From positions 1-64,000 of the forward strand of contig JBGUJZ010000035.1 in NCBI GenBank assembly GCA_045114175.1: a stretch of DNA of 64,000 nt. Direction: 5' to 3'. The translations under genes and the position numbers were made by a program. The stretch comes from Cacconaster sp045114175 (lineage in GTDB: Bacteria > Bacteroidota > Bacteroidia > Bacteroidales > UBA932). Shown here in pieces: positions 32,001 to 40,837 of this stretch; the first letter of the stretch is position 1, and each line of letters begins with the position of its first letter. The notes under the pieces are model-generated. The model was not told the DNA's origin and did no database searches. It saw nothing but the letters and a program-made list of their open reading frames with translations.

Positions 32001-33116
32001 TTATTTCGACAGTATCTGCTTGCGGACGTTGTAGTAGCTCTGGCGGGAGCCGAAACCGGAGGCAGTGATCACCTCTCCCATAGGAAGGTCCGGCTGATCC
32101 ACTTTCAACTTGGCGGCGTGGGCCAGACGGCATCGGTTTACATAGACGAAGAAGCCACCCAGGCTGTCGCTCATCACCAACGAAACGTAGGTGCGGTTGA
32201 CACCAATAGTTTGGGCAAGTTTGGCCAGGGTAAGGTGGCAATCCAAATAGGCTTTGTCATCTTCCACGCACTTGCGGATGGCTTTGACCAGCTCTTTTTT
32301 GCGCGCTGCGGAAATAATGGTCACTTCCGGTTGCGCCGTGGGCGGTTCGGGAGCCGGTTCCGGTTCAGGCAGCGGCGCATTCTGCGCTTCCAGCTGTTCT
32401 ACGGAGAGGGTGCGGTGCGGCGATAGAATATTGATCAGGAAGAAGACACTTTGCACCGAAAGGAGCAACAAACCTATGGAGAGAGCTGTCAAAGAGCCTA
32501 TAAACGTGCTCGCCCAGCTGATAATCAAGTGACAAATAGGCAGAAACAGCGAGATCTGCGCAAACTTGACGGGGAAATCTTCCGGGTTGGAGTAATTCTC
32601 ACGCGCCTGCTTCCGCAGTGCACGGACAATCAGGCGGAGCGCCATGAAGAAGCTGAGGAAGTAGAAGAGTGCCAGCGTGCCAGCCAGTGCAAAGTAGCAG
32701 CGGCCGTAGAAACCGGAAAGGTGCGGTCCCGGAATAATTGCAATCACCAGTGCAACCAGAATCACGATCAGGAAGGTAACGACCAGGGCATAGACGGGAC
32801 GCCGCCACCAATTCTGATTCAACACCTTGCCAAAATAGGTAAAGAGCATCAATGCACAGAGTGCCGGAGAGCCCAGAATCAGCATCATTCGTACCAGCAG
32901 GACGTAATCGGAGTTGCCGGGAAAGAGAACGGCCGGGAAGAGAATCAGGTTGGAGAGGTAGCAAAAGACGATCGACTTCCAGCCGGGGTAGTAATAGTCT
33001 GCGTAGCGAGCATACGGCTCGCATTTATGCGCCCACCGGATAACAGCCACAACAACACTGACCGTCAGGTAGATGGCCAGTGAAAGGCTGAAGAGATGCT
33101 CTTGAATCGTAAACAT
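32001..33116 (-). CDS. membrane-spanning AraC-type transcriptional regulator
   Basis: 371 residues from the ATG at 33116 (MFTIQEH). An upstream GTG at 33137 is possible. Six or more hydrophobic helices fill residues 1-230 (LAIYLTVSVVVAVI, IVFCYLSNLILFPAVLF, YALVVTFLIVILVALVIAI). A Pro-rich linker (LPEPEPAPEPPTAQPE) precedes the helix-turn-helix (LTLAKLAQTIGVNRTYVSLV, and MGEVITASGFGSRQSYYNV). This puts DNA binding and a membrane sensor in one protein, a layout found in Bacteroidota. First gene of the EEP/DUF1549/DUF1501/PPC operon and divergent from the glycosyltransferase. Confidence 0.87.
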   Translation of the reverse strand: MFTIQEHLFSLSLAIYLTVSVVVAVIRWAHKCEPYARYADYYYPGWKSIVFCYLSNLILFPAVLFPGNSDYVLLVRMMLILGSPALCALMLFTYFGKVLNQNWWRRPVYALVVTFLIVILVALVIAIIPGPHLSGFYGRCYFALAGTLALFYFLSFFMALRLIVRALRKQARENYSNPEDFPVKFAQISLFLPICHLIISWASTFIGSLTALSIGLLLLSVQSVFFLINILSPHRTLSVEQLEAQNAPLPEPEPAPEPPTAQPEVTIISAARKKELVKAIRKCVEDDKAYLDCHLTLAKLAQTIGVNRTYVSLVMSDSLGGFFVYVNRCRLAHAAKLKVDQPDLPMGEVITASGFGSRQSYYNVRKQILSK

Positions 33117-33233
33117 TCCCGAATCTCTGTTTTGCACAAAGTTCGCGCATTATGCGGAATTTTCCAAGAGTCTAGCGATGGTAAGGCAAAGTTTTTGCTT
33201 CCCTTTTTGAGCTGTTTTGAAACAGGTTGTTTT

Positions 33234-34385
33234 ATGAAAATACTTTTTGTCGTCAATAATTATTACGCATCCGGCAACGGGCTCTCCGCTTCGGCACGCC
33301 GTACGGTGAGCTATTTGCGCGAGGCGGGAGAGGAGGTACGGGTTCTTTCCGGAAGAAACCACGAAGCGGAGACGCCACAACCCGATTATGTACTGGGCGA
33401 CTTCCATGTACCGGTTTTCGATGGACTGGTCCAATCCAATGGGTACAAGTTTGCACGGGCGGACATCTCCGTCATCAAAGATGCCGTTCGGTGGGCAGAT
33501 GTGGTGCACCTGGAGGAGCCTTTTATCCTACAAATGGTCACGGCCCGAATTGCGCGGTTCTATAAGATTCCCTGCACCGCCACCTATCATCTGCATCCTG
33601 AGAATCTCTTCTGCTCCATCAATTTGGGCGACTGGAAATTCCTCAATTACAACATGCTCCGCGCATGGAGAGACTTGGTTTTCAACTATTGTACGGATAT
33701 CCAGTGCCCTACTGAAAATGTGATGGAGCGGCTGAAGAAATTTGGATTCAAGGCACGGCTGCACCTGATTTCCAACGGTATTATTCCGGATGAACCGGTG
33801 CGCGCGATTCAGCGTAACGACGATCCCTCGCGGCCGTTCCTAGTGGTCTGCATCGGCCGCCTGGCGGTGGAAAAAGACCAGCCTACGTTGCTTGAAGCCA
33901 TGAAATATTGCCGCAATGCACAGCGCATCCAGCTCTACTTTGCCGGACGTGGTCCGGAGGCTGACAGCATCCGCGAACAGGCGCACCAGCTCTATCAGGA
34001 TGGCGTGCTGCAGTACGACCCGATCTTCCATTTCCACACACGCGACGAATTGCGCGAGCTGGCAGCCCGTGCCGACCTTTACATCCATTGCGCTACGGTG
34101 GAGGTGGAGGGACTTTCCGCGCTGGAGGCCCTGCAGCAGGCCGTCGTACCGGTGATTGCGGAGGGAGAACTGACTGCCACCTCGCAGTTCGCTCTGGATG
34201 AGCGCAGCCTCTTCCCCACGCGGGATGCACGCGCCCTGGCCGGCTGTATCGACTACTGGCTGGACCATCCTGAGGAGCGTCATGAAATGGGTTGGCGCTA
34301 TGCCGAATCCACTGAGGAGTACGACATCCACAAATCCATTGATGCTCTCATCGAGATGTTCCGCGCCGCCAGCGGAAAAGAGTAA
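33234..34385 (+). CDS. glycosyltransferase family 4 protein
   Basis: 383 residues from the ATG at 33234 (MKILFVVNNYYASGNG), preceded by an A+T-rich leader. Starting at 33096 would overlap the divergent gene and add 46 unrelated residues. The N-terminal domain is the acceptor half. The C-terminal half has the GT4 nucleotide-sugar pattern: VCIGRLAVEKDQPTLLEAM, FAGRGPEADS, and VEGLSALEALQQAVVPVIAE with the E-x7-E motif. A retaining GT-B enzyme, probably acting on a lipid or envelope glycan at the inner membrane. The acceptor is unknown. It stands alone, not in a polysaccharide cluster. Confidence 0.92.
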   Translation: MKILFVVNNYYASGNGLSASARRTVSYLREAGEEVRVLSGRNHEAETPQPDYVLGDFHVPVFDGLVQSNGYKFARADISVIKDAVRWADVVHLEEPFILQMVTARIARFYKIPCTATYHLHPENLFCSINLGDWKFLNYNMLRAWRDLVFNYCTDIQCPTENVMERLKKFGFKARLHLISNGIIPDEPVRAIQRNDDPSRPFLVVCIGRLAVEKDQPTLLEAMKYCRNAQRIQLYFAGRGPEADSIREQAHQLYQDGVLQYDPIFHFHTRDELRELAARADLYIHCATVEVEGLSALEALQQAVVPVIAEGELTATSQFALDERSLFPTRDARALAGCIDYWLDHPEERHEMGWRYAESTEEYDIHKSIDALIEMFRAASGKE

Positions 34386-34408
34386 TCACCCTATTTAGCG
34401 GGTTCGGG

Positions 34409-35587
34409 CTATTTCTTCAGCCACTTTTCGGGATCCTGCTTGGTGGTGCCGTCCCAGATTTGGAAATGGATGGTGGAGACGTTGCCATCTTCCTGCAGGT
34501 AACCGATGGACTCCCCGGTACGGACCTTCTGGCGAGGTTTGACACTCACGCCGGCCAGTTTGCAATAGAAGGTGTAGTATTTGCCGTGCTGGATGAGCAC
34601 ACACTGGTTGTAGCCCGGAATCACCACGATCTGCTTGACCACGCCGTCGAAGACGCTGAAAACCTCGGCACCGGCATTGGTGGAGATGGTAATGCCATTG
34701 TTTTCCGGCAGGCGGATGTTCTTATAGACCGGATGGTAGTGCACGCCGAAACGGTCGGTGATGACCCCTTCGTTGACCGGCCAGCCGAGCTTGCCGCGAT
34801 TTTGGGCAAATTCGCCCGACAGAGTTGGATCTACCATATCCTTGGCCCGCTTGTCGGCCGCTACGGTGGAGGCTACCATTTTGGCAATCTGACGATTCAG
34901 GTTCTCCACTTCTTTTCGTTTGACTGCCAACTCCTTGCGATACTTCTTCTGATCTTTGGAGATGCGCTTGATGAGCGACTGGGACTGTTTCTGGTCGGAA
35001 ACCAGCTCCTTGTATTCCTTCTCACGCTGTCCGCGGAGCGCCACCAACTGGCGGCGGGATTCCTGCAGCGAAGCCTGTTCCTGCTCGAGCCGCGCGCGGG
35101 TCTCGCGAATCCGGTCCGCCTGCGTGCTGACCGCATCGGAGAGATTCTTGAAATAGGTAAGCCGGCGGTACCCCTGACCGATGTTTTCGCTGCCCAGCAC
35201 ATACATGAACCAGACTTTGGTATCGCGGTTCTTGTAGGCATTGTAGATCAGGCGGTCATAGTAGCCACCCAGGGTATCCAGTTCGGCCTGCGTACGGGCA
35301 ATGTCCTCCTTCTTTTCGGCAATCTGTGCATCCAGATCGTGAATCTGGCTGTCTATGCGGCCCAACAGTGATTTGCGCGCCGAAACCTTCTTCTGCACCA
35401 GCGTCAGGTGCTCAGTGGTGGAGCGGTGCTTGGCGCCCAAGTTCTTCAGTTGCTTGTCCAGAAAGCGGATCTCCTGCTCAATCTTCTGCTTCCGTTCCTG
35501 CTTGGCGTTCAAATCCTGCGCGCAGAGCGGGGCCGCACACAGGCTGCAAAGCAGCAGAATCGGAAGAAGAAGGCGCAGGGATCTCAT
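34409..35587 (-). CDS. EnvC-like murein hydrolase activator (degenerate M23)
   Basis: 392 residues with signal peptide ending LCAQ. Residues 25-240 are a long coiled coil (KQERKQKIEQEIRFLDKQL, REKEYKELVSDQKQSQSLI). The C-terminal 125 residues are a LytM/M23 fold (GWPVNEGVITDRFGVHYHP ... HFQIWDG). The metal ligands are lost: the H-x3-D position reads NNGIT, the Y-x-H-L His is Lys in YCKL, and H-x-H is TIHF. This is the pattern of EnvC, which binds and activates an amidase during cell division rather than cutting peptidoglycan itself. The partner amidase is outside the window. Followed downstream by nothing on its strand before the convergent glycosyltransferase. Confidence 0.88.
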   Translation of the reverse strand: MRSLRLLLPILLLCSLCAAPLCAQDLNAKQERKQKIEQEIRFLDKQLKNLGAKHRSTTEHLTLVQKKVSARKSLLGRIDSQIHDLDAQIAEKKEDIARTQAELDTLGGYYDRLIYNAYKNRDTKVWFMYVLGSENIGQGYRRLTYFKNLSDAVSTQADRIRETRARLEQEQASLQESRRQLVALRGQREKEYKELVSDQKQSQSLIKRISKDQKKYRKELAVKRKEVENLNRQIAKMVASTVAADKRAKDMVDPTLSGEFAQNRGKLGWPVNEGVITDRFGVHYHPVYKNIRLPENNGITISTNAGAEVFSVFDGVVKQIVVIPGYNQCVLIQHGKYYTFYCKLAGVSVKPRQKVRTGESIGYLQEDGNVSTIHFQIWDGTTKQDPEKWLKK

Positions 35588-35589
35588 GA

Positions 35590-37296
35590 TTACTGGTTCT
35601 TTTTGCGCTCGCGCACCTTTTCTTCAATCTTCAATTCACCGGTGGAATCGAGCGCTTTGGCCTGATTCCAATAGATGTAAGCCAGGTCGTATTCCTTCAG
35701 CGAATAGAGCACCTCCGCATAGTGATCCAACACGGCCGGCTGCTCCTTGCCGCCATAGAGCATGGCGTGCTTGAAGATGGCCTTGGCCTCCACGTCCTGG
35801 CCCATCAGGTGTAGGATCCAGGCATAGGTATCCAGATAGGTGGGGTTATCCGGTTCGGCCTCGATGGTCTTCTTGCTCATCTCCTTGGCCTTCTTGAGTT
35901 TCTTGCCCTCGAGGCTCAGGAAATAGGCGTAGTTATTGAGCGCCGGCAGGTGGTCAGGCGCCTGTTTGAGCGCCTTCTCATAGCAGGCATAAGCCTTCTT
36001 AAGGTTGCCCGATTCGTAGTAAAGGTCGCCCAGCGAGGTGCAGGCCATCACGATGGTGGCACTGTCTTTAGGCGCATCGGCCAGCATCTGCTCATAGTCG
36101 GCAATGGCCGATTCATAATTTTTCAGCTGGCGGAAGGCGCTGGCACGGAGAATCAGGATATCGCGCCCCTTGGGGAATCGCTGCAATTGCACGGTGGCCG
36201 CGTTGATGAGGCCATCCCACGAGTTGTTGTAGTAGAGCATCAGCAGATACTGGAAGCCCTGGGGATAGCTATCCGGATAGCGCTCCGCCATCTGGCGCAT
36301 CAGTTCGATTCCGAGATACTGGCGATCCGTGCGGTAGTAATAGAGCGCCACCGCCCCGTTCACCGTGGAATCTTCCGGTGCAGCGAGATGCGCATCCAGC
36401 ATCATCGAATCCACATCGGCCTGGAAGGCCTGTACAAACTGCGGAGCCTCCATGATATGGTTGAGATAGTCCGCCTTGGCCACCGGGGCGATATTTTCGT
36501 CGCGCAAGAAGGTGCGGATATCTTCAAAATAGCGATCATACATACGCAGGCTCTGGTAGCTATGGGCACGGCCATAGTATGCGGGCGCATAGGATTCATC
36601 CATCTCGATGGCCTGCGTGTAGAGGTCCAGTGCCAGGCTGTCTCGGAAAGAACGCTGATAAAAGTCGCCGAGCATGGTGGCCAGACGCGGCGTCTGGCAG
36701 TCGCGGTAATACCCCTCGAGAAACTCGTACGCCGCAATTTCGCCGGCCGCTCCGCTGGTCTGTTTGCGGATGAGATCCATCTTGGAGACGGCAATCATCT
36801 CGCTCTTGCCGGCCACCGCTTCTATCTTGTCAATGACCTCCAGCGCTTTCTTGGCGTCGTTCTGGGAGACATACGCACTGGCGGCATCGAAGTAAAGATC
36901 GCTCTTTTTGGGATGCTCCGCCATCAACTCTTCCAGCAGCGGGGAGGCGAGTTCCGGACGGCTGGTCTCCGTATAGAAGAGAGCCAGCGAGTATTTATAC
37001 CAATAGTTGTCAGGGCTAAGTTCCAGCGCCTTGCGGAAGCACTTCTCCACCCGGTCCAGATCCGGCCGCTCCGAGGAGAGCAACGTGGTACCCAGATAGA
37101 AGTGGGCAGCGTCGTTGTTCGGATTGACGGCGAGTTCTTTCTCAAACTGTTCGATCGCCTTTTCCGGCTTGCCGGCATGATAGAGCCGCAGAGCATCAAA
37201 ATAGCGGGAACTCTGGGCCTGCAGGGCGTTACTCGTCAGCAGCGCCACCAGCAGCAGGCAGGCGGTTTTCAGCAGGATATGAAGTCTTTGTTTCAT
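35590..37296 (-). CDS. exported tetratricopeptide-repeat protein
   Basis: 568 residues with signal peptide (LLKTACLLLVALLTSNALQAQ). TPR units run through almost the whole protein (KPEKAIEQFEKELAVNPNND, NLKKAYACYEKALKQAPDH, PTYLDTYAWILHLMGQDVEA). Such periplasmic TPR proteins in Bacteroidota scaffold envelope complexes. No enzyme domain is present. Its stop is three bases from the start of the EnvC-like gene, so the two probably act in the same envelope process. Function otherwise unknown. Confidence 0.88.
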   Translation of the reverse strand: MKQRLHILLKTACLLLVALLTSNALQAQSSRYFDALRLYHAGKPEKAIEQFEKELAVNPNNDAAHFYLGTTLLSSERPDLDRVEKCFRKALELSPDNYWYKYSLALFYTETSRPELASPLLEELMAEHPKKSDLYFDAASAYVSQNDAKKALEVIDKIEAVAGKSEMIAVSKMDLIRKQTSGAAGEIAAYEFLEGYYRDCQTPRLATMLGDFYQRSFRDSLALDLYTQAIEMDESYAPAYYGRAHSYQSLRMYDRYFEDIRTFLRDENIAPVAKADYLNHIMEAPQFVQAFQADVDSMMLDAHLAAPEDSTVNGAVALYYYRTDRQYLGIELMRQMAERYPDSYPQGFQYLLMLYYNNSWDGLINAATVQLQRFPKGRDILILRASAFRQLKNYESAIADYEQMLADAPKDSATIVMACTSLGDLYYESGNLKKAYACYEKALKQAPDHLPALNNYAYFLSLEGKKLKKAKEMSKKTIEAEPDNPTYLDTYAWILHLMGQDVEAKAIFKHAMLYGGKEQPAVLDHYAEVLYSLKEYDLAYIYWNQAKALDSTGELKIEEKVRERKKNQ

Positions 37297-37338
37297 TTTG
37301 TTCTTGTTGGGTCCGGCACCTCTTCAGCAACTATCGTG

Positions 37339-37752
37339 CTAAAACAGCAACCGGCGCGTGCGGGCATCATCCGTCAGAATCTGGACTTTCAAGGTCTCCT
37401 CCGGCAATAGTTCTTCAATCATCTCCGGCCATTCAATCAGGCAGAGACTGCCGCTGTCAAAGTATTCGTAAAGACCGATATCCATTGCTTCCGATAACCG
37501 GTTAATCCGATAGAAATCAAAGTGATAAACGGGCTCGCCCGCGCCGTCCTGGTACTCGTTGACAATGGTGAAGGTGGGGCTGTTCACGTCGTCTTTGACG
37601 CCCAGCGTCCGGCAGAGCGCCGTGATGAAGGTGGTCTTTCCCGCCCCCATCGCGCCATAAAAGGCAATGATGGAAGCATCGCCCTTCTTCTCCAGAAAAA
37701 CCTTCGTTGCCCGCGGCAAATCCTCTATCCCGTTTATGATAATCTCGGTCAT
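37339..37752 (-). CDS. tsaE: tRNA threonylcarbamoyladenosine biosynthesis ATPase TsaE
   Basis: 137 residues from the ATG at 37752 (MTEIIINGIEDLPRA). Longer reading to 37938 overlaps the comM-like gene and is unlikely. The P-loop is GAMGAGKTTF, switch SPTFTIVNEY, and the C-terminal YHFDFYRIN and LIEWPE motifs are those of TsaE (YjeE). With TsaB and TsaD it supports t6A modification of ANN-decoding tRNAs in the cytosol. The size matches the family. Confidence 0.94.
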   Translation of the reverse strand: MTEIIINGIEDLPRATKVFLEKKGDASIIAFYGAMGAGKTTFITALCRTLGVKDDVNSPTFTIVNEYQDGAGEPVYHFDFYRINRLSEAMDIGLYEYFDSGSLCLIEWPEMIEELLPEETLKVQILTDDARTRRLLF

Positions 37753-37801
37753 ACTGCAAAGATAGCAAATCCCTGCTTTTTCCGACGAATTGTCGGTAAA
37801 C

Positions 37802-39364
37802 CTATCTATACAACAGGTCGGTGAGGCGGTCGAGAGAGCGGAAACGGATGGCTTCGGAGAGATGGGGAAGGGTAATGGCGGAAGAGCCGGCCAGGTCGGC
37901 GATGGTGCGGGCAAGTTTGAGGATTCGGCTGTACGCACGGGCGGAAAGGTTCAGTTTGCGGATGGCGTCCGTCAGGAAGGAGGTCTCGCGCGGCCCAAGG
38001 GCGCAGTAGCGGCGCAGCATTGACGCATCCATCTGCGCGTTGGTGAAGACGCCCTCGCCGTTTGGCCGGCGGGCCGACTCCCCGCGGAAACGCGCAAGTT
38101 GGATTTCGCGCGCCCGCAAAACCCGCTCCGCAATCAGCGCGCTCGGTTCTTCATCCACGCTGCCCAGCAGTTCCTCCGCCGCCACGTTATCACACTGAAT
38201 ATGCATATCCAGGCGATCCATTAATGGACCGCTGATACGGGCCATATAGGTAGCAATTTGCTGCGGCGTGCAGTGGCAGCGCCCGGTACCGTCGCCGTAA
38301 TAGCCACAGGGACAGGGATTCATGGAGGCTATCAGCATAAAGGAGGCAGGGTAAGTCACTTTGTAGCGGGCGCGGGAGATGGTCACACGGCCATCCTCGA
38401 GCGGCTGGCGGAGGGCATCCAGAATGGATCGCGGAAAAAGTGTTAGCTCATCAAGATAGAGCACTCCATTGTGGGATAAAGAGATCTCCCCGGGATGCGC
38501 CAGCGCGCCGCCACCGATGAGCGAGACGAGGCTCGCGCTGTGGTGTGGAGTGCGGAAAGGCCGTTCGCGCATCAGGCCGCTCCGGCCGATACTGCATCCG
38601 CAAACCGAATAGATCTTGCTGGTTTCCACCGACTCCTCACGGCTCATCGGTGGGAGGATGGAGGGCAGGCAGGAGGCCATCATGGTCTTGCCGCTGCCCG
38701 GGCTGCCAATCAAAACCAGGTTATGCCCACCCCCTGCAGCGATTTCCAAGCCGCGCTTGGCAGCAGGCTGTCCTTTGACCTCCCGAAAGTCCGGTCCGTG
38801 GCGCAAAAAGGGTTCGGGAGCGCTTTCGCGCCGCATCAGGCATTCCCGCATGTCGCGATTGCCGGACAGGATGTCTATCACCTGCGCAAGCGTCTCAACA
38901 CCGTAGATTTCCAGCCCCTCCAAATCCACCGCTTCCATGGCGGATTCACGGGGAAATATGCAACCCCGGAAGCCAGCCTCGCGAGCGTGAACCGCGATGG
39001 GCAGTGCCCCGGGAACCGGCCGGAGACGGCCATCGAGCGCCAGTTCGCCCAACAGCAGATACTCCCCGCCCAACGGGGCGACAATCTGCTCCGAGACTGC
39101 CAGCATTCCGATGGCAATGGCCAGGTCGTACGACGAACCCTCCTTGCGGATATCCGCCGGTGCGAGGTTGATCAGAATCCGCCTGCCGGGAATCCGGAAA
39201 CCATAGCCTGTCAGGGCGGCGACCACCCGCATCAGGCTCTCTTTGACGGCATTGTCGGGCAACCCCACGAGCCGCAGGCCCACCCCGTTTGACATATCCA
39301 CCTCGACCGTGACCGTAACGGCCTCAATTCCCACACAACTGGCGCAAAAACATTTGAAGAGCAT
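37802..39364 (-). CDS. YifB/ComM-family Mg-chelatase-like AAA+ ATPase
   Basis: 520 residues. N-terminal ChlI/Lon-S5-like domain (VTVTVEVDMSNGVGLRLVG), AAA+ module with Walker A IGSPGSGKTMMA, Walker B LYLDELTLF and the MgChl-type insert SMNPCPCGYYGDG, then the C-terminal FTNAQMDASMLRRYC. ComM proteins are branch-migration helicases used in natural transformation. Whether this organism is competent cannot be seen. The gene is closely followed by tsaE after a 49-base gap. Confidence 0.93.
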   Translation of the reverse strand: MLFKCFCASCVGIEAVTVTVEVDMSNGVGLRLVGLPDNAVKESLMRVVAALTGYGFRIPGRRILINLAPADIRKEGSSYDLAIAIGMLAVSEQIVAPLGGEYLLLGELALDGRLRPVPGALPIAVHAREAGFRGCIFPRESAMEAVDLEGLEIYGVETLAQVIDILSGNRDMRECLMRRESAPEPFLRHGPDFREVKGQPAAKRGLEIAAGGGHNLVLIGSPGSGKTMMASCLPSILPPMSREESVETSKIYSVCGCSIGRSGLMRERPFRTPHHSASLVSLIGGGALAHPGEISLSHNGVLYLDELTLFPRSILDALRQPLEDGRVTISRARYKVTYPASFMLIASMNPCPCGYYGDGTGRCHCTPQQIATYMARISGPLMDRLDMHIQCDNVAAEELLGSVDEEPSALIAERVLRAREIQLARFRGESARRPNGEGVFTNAQMDASMLRRYCALGPRETSFLTDAIRKLNLSARAYSRILKLARTIADLAGSSAITLPHLSEAIRFRSLDRLTDLLYR

Positions 39365-39401
39365 AGGCGTTTTTTCCGCCCAAGGTAGCCGCAGGTGGCA
39401 G

Positions 39402-39430
39402 AAAAAACAAGCCCCGGAAAGGTCCGGGGC
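39402..39430 (-). terminator. terminator after the deoxynucleoside kinase
   Basis: Minus strand: GCCCCGGA / TCCGGGGC stem (39411-39430), followed by TTGTTTTTT. It separates the kinase from the comM-like gene. Confidence 0.88.
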
Positions 39431-39476
39431 GCAGATTAGTCGATTTCCAAAAAAATGGCGGAAAATCGGATAAATC

Positions 39477-40091
39477 CTAGAACAAGCCGTTCAACTGAGC
39501 CTCAATCAGATCGCAGACCTTGGCAAAATCTTCCGGGTTTTCCTGGAAGCGAAGATTGTCTACGTCTATGATCAGGAGTTTGCCGTCCGAATAGCTGTCA
39601 ATCCACTTGTCATAGCGCTCGTTGAGCCCCTTGAGGTAGTCCAGGCGAATGCTGCTTTCGTATTCACGGCCGCGTTTCTGGATGTTGGCCACGAGGTTCG
39701 GAATGGAGGAACGCAGGTAAATCAGCAGATCCGGTGCCTGTACCAGGGAGACCATCAGCGAGAAAAGTGACTGGTAGTTGTCAAAGTCGCGGCTGGACAT
39801 CAGACCCATGTCATGCAGGTTCGGCGCGAAGATGCAGGCATCCTCGTAGATGCTGCGGTCCTGAACGATGATCTTGTCGCTCTTGCGAATTTCCACCACG
39901 TCGAGGAAGCGTTTGTTCAGGAAGTAAATCTGGATATTGAACGACCAGCGCTCCATATCGTTGTAGAAGTCGGCAAGATAGGGGTTGTAATCGACCGATT
40001 CGAATTTGGGAGTCCATTTGAAATGCTCAACGAGCATCTTGGTCAGCGTGGTTTTGCCGCTGCCGATATTGCCGGCTATCGCGATGTGCAT
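39477..40091 (-). CDS. deoxynucleoside kinase
   Basis: 204 residues. Walker A GNIGSGKTTL, Glu in FESVDYNPYL, the DRS motif in QDRSIYEDA, and the lid RGREYESSIR typify the dCK/dGK family, which phosphorylates deoxynucleosides for nucleotide salvage. The exact substrate (dA, dG or dC) is not clear from sequence. Cytosolic. It is transcribed away from the MBL hydrolase gene, and a weak TATTTTTG box lies at 40118-40125. Confidence 0.92.
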   Translation of the reverse strand: MHIAIAGNIGSGKTTLTKMLVEHFKWTPKFESVDYNPYLADFYNDMERWSFNIQIYFLNKRFLDVVEIRKSDKIIVQDRSIYEDACIFAPNLHDMGLMSSRDFDNYQSLFSLMVSLVQAPDLLIYLRSSIPNLVANIQKRGREYESSIRLDYLKGLNERYDKWIDSYSDGKLLIIDVDNLRFQENPEDFAKVCDLIEAQLNGLF

Positions 40092-40138
40092 AACGGGTTG
40101 TTTTAGATTTATCGTAACAAAAATACAAAAAGAGTTCG

Positions 40139-40146
40139 TACTTTTG
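40139..40146 (+). promoter_or_regulatory. -7 box of the MBL/uvrA operon
   Basis: TACTTTTG, 37 bases before the start of the MBL hydrolase. No clear -33. Confidence 0.4.
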
Positions 40147-40183
40147 TAAAAATGTTGACCTGTTCGGCGTTTTCTATCATTAG

Positions 40184-40837
40184 ATGAAGATTAAAACCCT
40201 ATATTTCAATCCGTTGCGCGAATGCTGCTACATCCTCTGGGACGAGCCGTCACGAGACTGCGTCATCGTGGATCCCGGCTGCTACGACCGGGGCGAATTC
40301 AGCCGTCTGGAGCGTTTCGTGACAGAGGAGCAACTTCATCCCGTCCGGATCCTCCTCACCCACGGGCACTTCGACCATATCTTCGGACTGGCCTTTGCCC
40401 GGGAGTGCTGGAACGTACCGGTAATGATCCACAAAGACGACCTTTATCAGGTACAGATCTCCGGGATGTTCGCCGCCGCGCTCGAGTTGGATTTCACCCC
40501 CTATACGGGTACGTTCGAATACCTGGCCGAGGGCGATACCATCACTTTCGGGGCGTGCTCGCTCAACGTGCTCCACACCCCGGGCCACACCGAGGGCTGC
40601 ATTTGCTTCTATAACGAATCGGAAAAGTTGCTCTTCAGCGGCGATACGCTCTTCCAGGGCAGTGTGGGCCGTACGGACCATCCCAAGGGCGATTTTCAGA
40701 CCCTGCTGCAGAGCATAGACCGGATTGCGAAACTGCCGGACGACACCAACGTCTATCCGGGCCACGGCTATCCCACCACCATCGGTGAGGAGCACCGGAT
40801 TAACCCTTTCTTCCCGGAAAACCGCCAGCGCAGATGA
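40184..40837 (+). CDS. metallo-beta-lactamase-fold hydrolase, GloB-like
   Basis: 217 residues. The metal-binding motif THGHFDHI (H-x-H-x-D-H), then HTPGHTEG, LFSGDTLF and VYPGHGYPTT give the full metal-ligand set of the hydroxyacylglutathione-hydrolase-like subgroup. Cytosolic. It likely hydrolyses a thioester, but glutathione is not usual in this phylum, so the substrate may be another thiol ester. It overlaps uvrA by four bases (ATGA). Confidence 0.9.
   Translation: MKIKTLYFNPLRECCYILWDEPSRDCVIVDPGCYDRGEFSRLERFVTEEQLHPVRILLTHGHFDHIFGLAFARECWNVPVMIHKDDLYQVQISGMFAAALELDFTPYTGTFEYLAEGDTITFGACSLNVLHTPGHTEGCICFYNESEKLLFSGDTLFQGSVGRTDHPKGDFQTLLQSIDRIAKLPDDTNVYPGHGYPTTIGEEHRINPFFPENRQRR

Noticed and set aside
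30816..32426. 536-codon plus-strand frame across the EEP and DUF1549 genes
   Set aside because: Antisense to recognised exported proteins, with low-complexity His/Arg/Gly composition.
33096..33233. N-terminal extension of the glycosyltransferase
   Set aside because: It overlaps the divergent regulator start, and the extra 46 residues are unlike the family.
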